Shown: positions 17,372 to 25,357 of the stretch, in pieces
How the letters are laid out: the number at the start of each line of letters is the position of its first letter
Position numbering within the stretch: position 1 is the stretch's first letter
From: CAZFQG01 sp964520785
GTDB lineage: Bacteria > Planctomycetota > Planctomycetia > Pirellulales > Thermoguttaceae
Assembly (NCBI GenBank): GCA_964520785.1
Contig: CAZFQG010000042.1
Location: 1-36,862, forward strand
Length of the DNA stretch: 36,862 nucleotides
Direction of reading: 5' to 3'
Made by a program: the position numbers and the translations under genes
Notes under the pieces: generated by a model
Seen by the model: the letters and a program-made list of their open reading frames with translations, nothing else
What the model was told of the DNA's origin: nothing
The model's database searches: none

Positions 17372-18877
17372 CTAGAGCTTCACGTCCCCTTGAAGCCTCC
17401 TGATTTTGATATTCGAAAACGTCCCCTTTCCGTCGCGGGTCTCCAGAAACAGGTCCCCGCGCGAATGGGCATACACCCGGTGGCAAAGCGAGAGCACATC
17501 GTCGATGAATACCTCCATGACCGTTCCGGAAACGAACAGCCGCACCTTGAACGGGCGCCCCACGGGAAGCGGGTGTGCCCGGCTTACCAGGACCTGGCGG
17601 TTGTCCCAATCGTTGCAGGGCCGAAAGACGATCAGCCCTTCCTCGGGCTGCAAGTCGATTTGATACGCGGCACTGAGATTCGGCTCCGCGCGGAAGAAAA
17701 CGACCGCGTCCATCGCCTTGCGGTCGAGAGTGACGTCCATCTCCAGATAAAAGCTCTCCGGCATTCCCGGCAAGTGAAGGAGGTTGCACGTGCCGGCCGC
17801 CTTGGAGGCGGCGTCCGACGCGCCGACGGTCCAGTCGCCGGTAAGCGGTTTCGCCGCCGCGAGAATCGGTCCTTCCAGGGCGGGCTTCGCGAGGATCGCC
17901 TCGATCAACTCCGGAATCACTCGCTCGGTAACGCTTCCGTCCTTGTGGAAATCGAGCTGCCTGGGAATCGCCAGAACCTCCGCATTGATCAGGTCGGCGA
18001 AATCGTCTTCCCCATGCCGTCCGCAGATGAACGGGAATGTCACCCAGCGCTTGCCGTCCGAGGCCGGGCGGGACATGGCGAAGAGCGGGGTGAGCATCAA
18101 GTCGCGGCGCGGGGGGCGCCGCCAGGGGCCGAAGGGGCTATCGGCGATCCGATAGCGCGAATTGCGGTCCAGCGTGAACAGATACCAGAAGTCCCCCTCC
18201 TGGAAAACCTGGGGACAATCGGCATGCATGGCGCTGTTCCACTTCCAGAGGGGATCGGCAAGCTGCCAGTCGAGCAGGTTTTTGCTCTTCGTCAGGCCGA
18301 CGCAGCCGGAGCGCTGGGGAAAGTCGCCGGGCGCCTGCGTGCACACGAGCAGCCACCAGCATTTGTCCTGGTCGTTGTAGAATACATAAGGATCGCGGAA
18401 ATTGCCCGGCGAGGCGTGGACGTTGTCCCCCACGAGAATCGGGTTCTTTTCGGACTTCTTCCAGACGAACAGATCGTCGCTTGTGGCCAGGCAGACGTTC
18501 TGGTTTCCGGTGTAGAAGCAGTAGAACTTCCCCTCGTGTCGGATGACCGTACCGGTGGCGATATTCGAAGAGTCGGCCTCTCCCGGTTCGCCTTGCCACA
18601 GGGCGATCGGCTCGATCTTCCAGTGGACGAGGTCCTTGCTGGTCCGGTGGGCGATGGCCATCCCGTTTTGCAGGTGGAACAGATGCCACGTCCCTTCGTG
18701 ATAAAACGGCATCGTGTCCAGCGAGGCGCCGATCGGTCCGACGCCGTCGACCATGGGGGTTTCGGAGAGATCGATGATCCGGCCCAGGTGGGGCGTTTCC
18801 CGGCCGGACCCCGGCGAGGAGAGGAATGCCGCCGCCAACGCAACCAGCAGCGGAAACCCGTGTCGTAGTCGTTTCAT
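17372..18877 (-). CDS. Secreted GH32/GH43-fold protein (five-bladed propeller), atypical active site
   Basis: A 501-residue exported protein (signal peptide in MKRLRHGFPLLVALAAAFLS). The N-terminal part is a GH32-like propeller: RDP motif at R161-D162-P163 (GNFRDPYVFY) and the third-motif region at D220-C221-P222 (HADCPQVF), where canonical GH32 enzymes have Glu-Cys. The N-terminal nucleophile block (WMNDPN in typical members) is not recognisable; SLDTMPFYHEGTWHLFH occupies that place. The C-terminal half (about 340-495) looks like the GH32 beta-sandwich or a concanavalin-like domain. Activity on fructans cannot be assumed. It lies 25 bases after the other GH32-type gene and 25 bases before the truncated gene. 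Confidence 0.75.
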   Translation of the reverse strand: MKRLRHGFPLLVALAAAFLSSPGSGRETPHLGRIIDLSETPMVDGVGPIGASLDTMPFYHEGTWHLFHLQNGMAIAHRTSKDLVHWKIEPIALWQGEPGEADSSNIATGTVIRHEGKFYCFYTGNQNVCLATSDDLFVWKKSEKNPILVGDNVHASPGNFRDPYVFYNDQDKCWWLLVCTQAPGDFPQRSGCVGLTKSKNLLDWQLADPLWKWNSAMHADCPQVFQEGDFWYLFTLDRNSRYRIADSPFGPWRRPPRRDLMLTPLFAMSRPASDGKRWVTFPFICGRHGEDDFADLINAEVLAIPRQLDFHKDGSVTERVIPELIEAILAKPALEGPILAAAKPLTGDWTVGASDAASKAAGTCNLLHLPGMPESFYLEMDVTLDRKAMDAVVFFRAEPNLSAAYQIDLQPEEGLIVFRPCNDWDNRQVLVSRAHPLPVGRPFKVRLFVSGTVMEVFIDDVLSLCHRVYAHSRGDLFLETRDGKGTFSNIKIRRLQGDVKL

Positions 18878-18902
18878 AAGGCCATTCAGCCGTTTGAGAA
18901 GG

Positions 18903-20396
18903 TTATTTCTTCCAGATCGATTTCACGGAGTGGACCGCGAGCCGGGCAACCTCGACCGGTCCCCCTTCGCACGTCAAGTGGACGGACCTCTCCGCCGCCT
19001 CCAGCGGGAAGCCGTAGAACATGACCAGCCGGCCGCCGTTCCCGAACAACTCGATGCTGCACCGGTCGACGAGGACCCGCAATTCGAGGCGGCCGTCTAT
19101 CGGCGCCAGTTTGGCCGACGAACCGTAGCACGAAACCGTCTTTGTCGCCGGATCGTAGATGATATCGATCCCGCGGACCCTAAGGCAAACCCGTTTCGCG
19201 TCGCCCGGTGTGAACCGCAGGTCGATATCGAACGTGTCGCTTTCGAATTCGGGACTCAGGCTTTCGCCGGGCTTCACTACGACGCCGTCGCGGACGAACG
19301 CTTTCTCGTGAAGCTCGCTGATGCCGCGATAGGGATACCGGCACAGCCGAATCCCGTCCTCGAAGGTCTTCAGCGTCAACTCCAGCGGAAACGACGCCTG
19401 CTGGTTGAACGGCATCCCGGGATACTCGGCGCGCTGATAGAGCCACGACATCTGAATCCGCCGTTTGTCACACTCCGGCGTGTTGCTGAAGGTTTGCGAC
19501 GCATAGCCTCCGGAACCTTGGTTCATCCAGGCAACCGGCGGTTGGTGGATTTCGCCCTGGCGGGTGAACGTCGTTCCGTCGAATGTGCCGATCATGTAGG
19601 TGCAGTCGCCCCCCCAGATCACCCAACGCTTGTCGTTCATGTCGCCGTCGACGGGCAGTTCGAACATATCCGGGCAATCGCAGGCAGTCGGCATGTCGAA
19701 CCGCTGCAATTCGTGCCATTCCTTCAGATCCTTCGACCAGAGCGTGATGAACCGGTTGTCCACGTCCCAGGCCTCGCAATTGAGCGTCATCACCATGATC
19801 CACCGCCGGCTCGGCTCGTGCCGGAAGACCTTGGGATCGCGATTCAACCGGGTGATCGGCCCGACGACCGGGTTGCCGTCATACTTGGTCCACGTGTACC
19901 CGCCGTCGTTGCTGTAGGCGATGCCTTGCGTTCCGGGCTTGTCGGTGCCCATATAGGTCGCGATGGTATAGAAGGCGACGATCACGTCTTCTTCGCCGGT
20001 TTTCAAGCCGGACGTATTCCGCCGGTCAATCACGCTGCCGCCGCCGGAAAAGATCGGCCCGTGCTCGTCCGGGGCCAGTACGGGGGGCAGCTCCCGCCAG
20101 TGGAGGAGGTCCTCACTGACCGCATGGCCCCAGTGGATCTTCGCGTAGTCCAGACCGGGCCCGCCGGGAACGTGCTGGGTGAAGAGGTGGTACGTCCCCT
20201 TGTAATAGAACGGCCCGTTGATATCGCTGAGCCAGCCGACCTTGTAGGTGAAGTGAAATTGCGGCCGCAGGGTTTCGCCGTAGGAAACCGTCTCGGGAGA
20301 GTTCGGCTCGCCGACGGCGACCTCGGCCCGGGAAAACGATCCCACGACGCCGGCGAACAGAATCCCCGTCAGCACGAGTCGCGGTATTACTTGCAT
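18903..20396 (-). CDS. Secreted GH32 family glycosidase (levanase/invertase-like)
   Basis: A 497-residue exported protein and the first gene of the minus-strand run. The line LRPQFHFTYKVGWLSDINGP corresponds to the GH32 opening block, with WLSDINGP in place of WMNDPNG and the nucleophile aspartate kept as D58. RDP is at 186-188 (NRDPKVF). The acid/base block reads CDCPDMFELP with D240 where GH32 normally has Glu. An Asp-box-like YSNDGGYTWTKYDG is also present. The C-terminal beta-sandwich ends with the typical RVLVDRCSIELFGNGG segment, the GH32 C-terminal signature. Family membership is firm; substrate, and whether the Glu-to-Asp change keeps activity, are open. Confidence 0.88.
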   Translation of the reverse strand: MQVIPRLVLTGILFAGVVGSFSRAEVAVGEPNSPETVSYGETLRPQFHFTYKVGWLSDINGPFYYKGTYHLFTQHVPGGPGLDYAKIHWGHAVSEDLLHWRELPPVLAPDEHGPIFSGGGSVIDRRNTSGLKTGEEDVIVAFYTIATYMGTDKPGTQGIAYSNDGGYTWTKYDGNPVVGPITRLNRDPKVFRHEPSRRWIMVMTLNCEAWDVDNRFITLWSKDLKEWHELQRFDMPTACDCPDMFELPVDGDMNDKRWVIWGGDCTYMIGTFDGTTFTRQGEIHQPPVAWMNQGSGGYASQTFSNTPECDKRRIQMSWLYQRAEYPGMPFNQQASFPLELTLKTFEDGIRLCRYPYRGISELHEKAFVRDGVVVKPGESLSPEFESDTFDIDLRFTPGDAKRVCLRVRGIDIIYDPATKTVSCYGSSAKLAPIDGRLELRVLVDRCSIELFGNGGRLVMFYGFPLEAAERSVHLTCEGGPVEVARLAVHSVKSIWKK

Positions 20397-20831
20397 GGAA
20401 AGGACCTCAATACTCGCTCGCGTCGACGGGTATCCCGCTGTCGCGAATCGCCAGAGTCTGATACGTTTTCATATCGACGGTTTGATTGACTCTCTTGGAA
20501 ACGCACCGGAAAACGGATCGAAGGTTTACTCGTCGGCACGCGTTCCTACCTTCGATTCGGACCCTTGCCGCGGGGTTGACCTATCGTGAGGTCATCCGGC
20601 CAACCAATTTAAGGGTTCTGCATAACCACGAGTCGAAAACACTAAACGCTTCCTCATGACTGTAACAAGATTGGACGCCAAGTCAAGAGATTCCGCGGAA
20701 TGCCACTTCAGCTTCGTGCGCGATGCCCTCCAAAAGACTAATCTCATCCATTCGCAGTCAACCGCTCGTTCAGAGGAGACTTACGCGACGGACCGGACGC
20801 GGCGGGAGACGGTCGGCCCCACCCCGTGGAG
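20397..20831. other. Intergenic region upstream of the GH32 genes
   Basis: 435 bases between the GH32 start and the end of the Uma2 remnant, both on the minus strand. The only structure I can support is the inverted repeat at 20517-20556. GAGG lies about 9 bases before the GH32 ATG. No convincing coding frame or sigma-70 promoter is seen. Confidence 0.5.
20517..20556. promoter_or_regulatory. 9-base perfect inverted repeat upstream of the GH32 genes
   Basis: ATCGAAGGT (20517-20525) and ACCTTCGAT (20548-20556) are exact reverse complements separated by 22 bases. They lie 120 to 160 bases before the GH32 ATG. Spacing of about three helical turns centre to centre would suit a dimeric or tetrameric regulator, or it may form a hairpin in the leader. 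No regulator gene is adjacent. Confidence 0.4.
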
Positions 20832-21293
20832 TCACACCACCCACTCCTGATTGGTTTTCGAATAAACCACCCGGATTCCCGGCCGTTTCCCTCTGGGCAC
20901 CAACTGGAACGTCACCGCGAGCCGTCGACTTTCGAGCACCTCGCCGCCGACCACCGTCCCCGTCGCCGCCGGGGCGAGCTTCCCGTCGGCGTAGCGGAGC
21001 AGTTCCGGTTGCCAAGGATTCCGATCGATGATGAGCAATTCCTGGACGTGAAGCTTCCCGTAGAACGGCAGCCTGTCGCGAACGCGGTCGTCGGCGCTTG
21101 CGACTTCGACGAAGAAGTCGGCCGCCCCGGTGTAAAAGGCCTCCTGCCTCTTGGCGTCCTTGTTTTCGTCCAGGAAGACCGCGATGTCGGGGCACCGGTA
21201 GTCGGTCTGCCAGTCTTGCGGATCGGCTGCATAGTTCGTCCTGCCGGTTGGCAAATCCCAGGTTCGCGGGCCCCGATTCATCGTATCCTCCAT
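20832..21293 (-). pseudogene. Uma2 family (DUF820) nuclease-like gene, 5'-truncated
   Basis: 153 residues holding the C-terminal two thirds of a Uma2-type restriction-like domain: NYAADPQDWQTDYRCPDIAV with the PD pair, then FFVEVASADDRVRDRLPFYGKL and ELLIIDRNPWQPELLRYADG. Complete Uma2 proteins have about 60 to 100 residues before this point, with the first half of the fold. Here the chain begins just ahead of the conserved core and nothing coding stands upstream. ATGs at 21293 and 21281 both have acceptable Shine-Dalgarno sequences (AAGGGG and GGAGG), and the frame runs to a TTG at 21368. A shortened but expressed protein cannot be ruled out. Confidence 0.6.
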
Positions 21294-21506
21294 TCCATTC
21301 CCCTTAACCACGCGAGAAACGGACGGCGCATATTCTAGACATTCCGAGCATTTGTCCTTAATTGACAAGGTCTTGCCTTCCCATTAGATTAAGCGAATCT
21401 CGGTCAAGGCGACCCATTTCCCCTCGTCAGGGGGATTTTGTCTCCAAAGCGCATTCCACAACAGCCGCCAACGATAGCTGTGTTTCAACCTGAAGATAGG
21501 ACATCG

Positions 21507-21629
21507 ATGAAACCGATTCGAATCCTTTCCCTTTTACTGATCCTGCTGGTCATGGCCTCTTCCCTTTCCGCGACCGATGCGACGGAGTCCTTTACGGTCG
21601 TGCCTATCCCCGATACTCCTTTCTCATAG
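21507..21629 (+). pseudogene. Signal peptide remnant of a lost secreted protein
   Basis: A 40-residue frame with AGGA about 6 bases before its ATG. Residues 1-25 are a textbook signal peptide, MKPIRILSLLLILLVMASS. The short mature part, TESFTVVPIPDTPFS, resembles the first strand of secreted calcineurin-like metallophosphoesterases (FTVVVLPDTQ-like), then a stop follows at 21627. The channel gene starts in another frame right at this place. The simplest reading is that a deletion joined the beginning of an exported enzyme gene to the ClC gene. A genuine short secreted peptide is the alternative. Confidence 0.5.
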
Positions 21630-23442
21630 CGAAAACGCGGTGCTGAACTCCTTGTACGCGAATCTTCGAGAAATCTTTGATCTGGAAGGATCCGGCCGGC
21701 TCATTCTCTTCAGTCTTCTGGTCGGTGTCGTTTCGGGTCTCGCGGCAGCCGGCTTTTATGCGCTGATTGAACTTTTCCAGGGGTATGTGTTGGGGGAGGT
21801 CGTCGGATATGTTCCCCCGCCGGCCGGGACAGAGGGTGCCTCGCGCGCTTTGAGTCTCCCTCAATCGTGGTGGCTCGTCTTGCTGGTTCCGACGCTGGGC
21901 GGCCTCATCTGCGGATGGATCGTCTTCACCTTCGCGCCGGAGGCGGAAGGGCATGGCACGGACGCCGTGGTCAAGGCGTTCCATCGGCTCACCGGAAACA
22001 TCCGAGGGCGAGTTCCGTTCGTCAAGGCAATATCAAGCATTATTACCATTGGAACCGGGGGTTCGGCCGGGAGGGAAGGCCCCATCGCGCAGATCGGGGC
22101 CGGTTTCGGCTCCTTCGTGGGGCGCCGCTTGAAACTGACGGACCGTGAGCGCCGCGTCCTTCTCATGGCCGGCGCGGCCGGTGGCATCGGCGCCATCTTC
22201 CGCGCGCCCTTGGGGGGAGCCCTCTTCTCCGTAGAGGTTCTCTACGCGAGCACGGCAATCGAATTCTTCGCGTTTGTCCCCTGTGTGTGTGCGTCGGTCG
22301 TGGCCTACAGCATTTTCGCCGCGATTTTCGGCAACGGCGTCACGTTCAATGTTCCACAAGGGCTTGCATTTGGCGGAATCGGCCACCTTCCATTCTACTT
22401 GGTCTTCGCCGTGGTTTGCGCGGTCGTCGGATACATTTACGTCCGCGTGTTTTATGGGGCCCGCGACCGGCTCTTCAAACGTCTTCCCGTTCCTCAAACG
22501 ATGAAGCCGGCCCTGGGAGGGTTACTTCTCGGGCTGATCGCCCTGCGGCTTCCCCAGGTCATGGCCGGCGGCTACGGCTGGATTCAAAAGGCATTGGACG
22601 GCGATCCTCAAATGACCCTGCAATTGATGGCCGTTTTGGTGATCGCCAAGATCGTCGCCACCTCCTTCACGATCTCCTCCGGCGGCAGTGGCGGCGTCTT
22701 CGCCCCGTCCCTATTCATCGGCGCGATGCTCGGCGGGGCGTTCGGGCAGGCCTGCACCAGGCTGTTTCCGGATATCGCCCCCGACTATAGGGCGTTCGTC
22801 CTCGTCGGCATGGGAGGATTCTTCGCCGGCGTGGCCAAGGTCCCCTTGACGGGACTCATCATGGTCTCGGAGATGTGCGGTTCCTACGACCTCCTCGTGG
22901 CGCTGATGATCGTCTGCTTCTTGAACGTCGCCCTCATTTCACAACGTTGGACCCTCTACGAAGAGCAGGTCTCGTCCCTGATCGACAGCCCCGCCCACCT
23001 GGGGGACTTCGTCGTCGATGTTTTGGCGAGAATCAAGGTCAGCGAGATATTCCAGCCCAGCCGGCCGCCGGTGCTGATCCGGGAGGACATGCCGCTGCCG
23101 GAAGTCCTGCGGATCGTCGCCGACAGCGACGCAAGCTACTTCCCAGTCGTCGATCGGGAGAACCGTCTGGTCGGTTTCTTCTCCATTCACGACACGAGGG
23201 GGGCACTTCTGGGGGATGATGGTGGCGGCCTCGTCGTCGCCTCCGACCTGGCTCGGCAGCCCGTCCCCACCATCACGCCGGATGACAACCTCCACACGGC
23301 GCTCAAAATCTACACGTCGCGGGAGGTTCACGAGATACCGGTCGTCTCTAGCGACGATCCGAAAAAGGTCCTCTGCATGCTCTCCCGAGGGGACGTTATC
23401 GCCGCCTATGACCAGCAAATGAACCTGCTGAGAGCTACCTAG
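21577..23442 (+). CDS. ClC-type chloride channel/antiporter with two CBS domains
   Basis: A membrane protein of 621 residues (ClC voltage-gated chloride channel family). The core has many hydrophobic helices and the selectivity-filter signatures GSAGREGPIAQIGAG (with the gating glutamate) and GSGGVFAPSLFIGAMLGG. The C-terminal cytoplasmic part, from about residue 485, contains two CBS domains (DMPLPEVLRIVADSDASYFP... and TPDDNLHTALKIYTSREVHEIP...), which commonly bind adenine nucleotides. Whether it is a channel or a chloride/proton exchanger cannot be read with confidence. The ATG at 21577 overlaps the signal-peptide remnant in another frame; a GTG at 21640 gives an N-terminus closer to typical length. 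No Shine-Dalgarno favours either. Confidence 0.92.
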   Translation: MRRSPLRSCLSPILLSHSENAVLNSLYANLREIFDLEGSGRLILFSLLVGVVSGLAAAGFYALIELFQGYVLGEVVGYVPPPAGTEGASRALSLPQSWWLVLLVPTLGGLICGWIVFTFAPEAEGHGTDAVVKAFHRLTGNIRGRVPFVKAISSIITIGTGGSAGREGPIAQIGAGFGSFVGRRLKLTDRERRVLLMAGAAGGIGAIFRAPLGGALFSVEVLYASTAIEFFAFVPCVCASVVAYSIFAAIFGNGVTFNVPQGLAFGGIGHLPFYLVFAVVCAVVGYIYVRVFYGARDRLFKRLPVPQTMKPALGGLLLGLIALRLPQVMAGGYGWIQKALDGDPQMTLQLMAVLVIAKIVATSFTISSGGSGGVFAPSLFIGAMLGGAFGQACTRLFPDIAPDYRAFVLVGMGGFFAGVAKVPLTGLIMVSEMCGSYDLLVALMIVCFLNVALISQRWTLYEEQVSSLIDSPAHLGDFVVDVLARIKVSEIFQPSRPPVLIREDMPLPEVLRIVADSDASYFPVVDRENRLVGFFSIHDTRGALLGDDGGGLVVASDLARQPVPTITPDDNLHTALKIYTSREVHEIPVVSSDDPKKVLCMLSRGDVIAAYDQQMNLLRAT

Positions 23443-23449
23443 GGGGGCG

Positions 23450-23692
23450 TTGAAGAGTTCGCCATCATCGCGGGCGCTGTCGTATGCGGCTGATGAAACG
23501 GAATTGCTCGTATTCGTTTTCGTCAATCCATTGCATCAAACGCGGTTTCTGGATAAACTGGAATTCGTGGATACCGTCCTTCGGCTGCTCGGATTGAAGA
23601 CGCTGGTCCAATCGGGGGGGTGCATCACCTCGATAGAGCAGATCGGACGAGGAGGGGTTCGGCCGACGATCGTTGTTTCAACCGTTGAATAA
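23450..23692 (+). CDS. Doubtful small hypothetical protein after the ClC gene
   Basis: An 80-residue frame with a TTG start just 7 bases after the ClC stop, preceded by a G-rich run that may act as a ribosome-binding site. The middle (ELLVFVFVNPLHQTRFLDKL) could be a strand and a helix, but I recognise no family. The stop at 23692 is 6 bases before the next gene, which itself lacks a Shine-Dalgarno, so translational coupling is possible. There is no ATG. It may equally be non-coding. Confidence 0.3.
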   Translation: MKSSPSSRALSYAADETELLVFVFVNPLHQTRFLDKLEFVDTVLRLLGLKTLVQSGGCITSIEQIGRGGVRPTIVVSTVE

Positions 23693-23698
23693 ACCGCC

Positions 23699-25135
23699 AT
23701 GACCGTCCTTCGCCTCGTGACATTGCTTGTCTGCGGATTCGCGTCCCCCGTCGTCGTGGCTGCCGCGAACGTGGAAATCGTCGTCAACCCGTCACTCTAC
23801 GCCGGAGGGGAGATCACCGCCTCGCTCAATCGGTACATGACCGATTTGCGCTGGCAGGGATACACTCCGATTCTCACCACGGAACCCTTTGCGTCGGCGG
23901 AATCGCTCCGAACCCATTTGTACACCCGCTATTCGTCCGAGGGTCTGGTGGGCGCGGTCTTCGTGGGTGATCTGCCGGTGGCGAAATTCGAGAACGCCGA
24001 GGACGGTTCGACGGCCGTCTTTCCCATCGATTTGTACTATACCGATTTGGACGGTACCTGGTGGGATCTCAATGAGAATGGTCATCTCGACTTCCACTTG
24101 GCGCTCTCCGCGGAGGTGGACGTGACACCGGAAATCTATCTCGGCCGACTGACCGTCTCCCCGCTGCTGAGTCTCGACCCCTCACGGACCGAGGCCCAAT
24201 TGCTCAATTCGTACTTTGACCGGAATCACGCGTACCGTACCGGCGAGCTGACCCTTCCGAACAATGCGTTGATGTACGTGGACGATGATTGGACTACATT
24301 TGGACAGGGCTGGGCCAACGCGATGAAAGCGTCCGTCTCGGGTACCGTTGACGTCGTGTTGAGCACGGCGATTACGACGGCGGACGATTACATCGATCGG
24401 ATTGCCGCCGCGACGTCCCCCGGCTTTGAAAGTATTTTTTTGGCGGCCCATTCCAACGCGGTGTTGCACGAGTTCTACCACGGCGGTTCGCTCAACGGGC
24501 GAATCTATAGCAATGATCTGGAGGAAATCGATCCCCAAGCGTTCTTTTTCCACTTGTTCGCGTGTTGGTCCGGAGATTACCAAAAACAGAAGTACATCGC
24601 CGGTGAATATGTCTTTGGTTCCCAGCACGGTCTCTTGGCGATGGCCACGACGAAAAAGGGCGGCATACTCGTTGAAAACGGAAAACAATATTACAACGCC
24701 ATCGGGACCGGAGAAACCTACGGTGAAGCATTCCGACGTTGGATGGAAAACGCCGGAACCTTCGAGTACGACAGCTTCGACCGCTATTGGAACTACGGCC
24801 TGACGCTTATCGGTGATCCCTTCCTCACCGCTCAGCACTTCATTAACCCTTACCTGCCGGGCGACCTCAACGGCGATGGCGTCGTCGGAAGCTTCGATCT
24901 GAACTTCGTCCGGTCCCATTGGGGAGAGACCGTTTCGCCGGGGGAGTTTTCCTGGGGAGACGCGAATGGTGACGGGGTGGTCAATAGCGCCGACCTTGAC
25001 ATCGTTCGAATGAACTGGGGTCGGGGTTTGCCCTATGCCGCGGCCGCCGTGCCGGAACCGTCGCTGGCGGTGGGCCTTATCGCGGGGATTCTTTTCGGAA
25101 TGTGGAGGCGAGGCGGTTACCGGCGCCCCCAATGA
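23699..25135 (+). CDS. Gingipain-like (clan CD, C25-type) cysteine peptidase with dockerin-like repeats and PEP-CTERM
   Basis: An exported protein of 478 residues: signal peptide (VLRLVTLLVCGFASPVVVAA), then a caspase-like fold. The putative catalytic pair is H251 in IFLAAHSN and C289 in HLFACWSGDY, each after a hydrophobic strand as in clan CD peptidases. Segments GLVGAVFVGDLPVAKF and the closing YGLTLIGDPFL also match C25 (gingipain-type) proteins. Two dockerin-like calcium loops follow (GDLNGDGVVGSFDLNFV and GDANGDGVVNSADLDIV). It ends VPEP, hydrophobic helix, WRRGGYRRPQ, a PEP-CTERM signal. Proteolysis is inferred from the dyad. It is the second PEP-CTERM protein in the window, so the host should carry an exosortase elsewhere. 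Confidence 0.85.
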   Translation: MTVLRLVTLLVCGFASPVVVAAANVEIVVNPSLYAGGEITASLNRYMTDLRWQGYTPILTTEPFASAESLRTHLYTRYSSEGLVGAVFVGDLPVAKFENAEDGSTAVFPIDLYYTDLDGTWWDLNENGHLDFHLALSAEVDVTPEIYLGRLTVSPLLSLDPSRTEAQLLNSYFDRNHAYRTGELTLPNNALMYVDDDWTTFGQGWANAMKASVSGTVDVVLSTAITTADDYIDRIAAATSPGFESIFLAAHSNAVLHEFYHGGSLNGRIYSNDLEEIDPQAFFFHLFACWSGDYQKQKYIAGEYVFGSQHGLLAMATTKKGGILVENGKQYYNAIGTGETYGEAFRRWMENAGTFEYDSFDRYWNYGLTLIGDPFLTAQHFINPYLPGDLNGDGVVGSFDLNFVRSHWGETVSPGEFSWGDANGDGVVNSADLDIVRMNWGRGLPYAAAAVPEPSLAVGLIAGILFGMWRRGGYRRPQ

Positions 25136-25357
25136 CTCGATATTCCGCGTTCTCGGATGATCTCTGAATTACCCCCCCGTCTGGTTGACGGAAAGGACTT
25201 ATAGGGGATGCTTGCGATAATCACTTCCCCCCCATTCTAATGGCATCAAGGCTGCCTCCCCTCCGGAGCGTGTTTTTCGGAATAAGAGGAGCCTCGTTCT
25301 CCATCGAACCCAGCCGCCCCCCAGCCATGCGAAAGCCGAGACATCCAGTTTTTCGCG

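Noticed and set aside
17234..20489. Two plus-strand open frames of more than 540 codons opposite the GH32-type genes
   Set aside because: The minus-strand reading has signal peptides and GH32 motifs; the plus-strand products show no domain and overlap each other.
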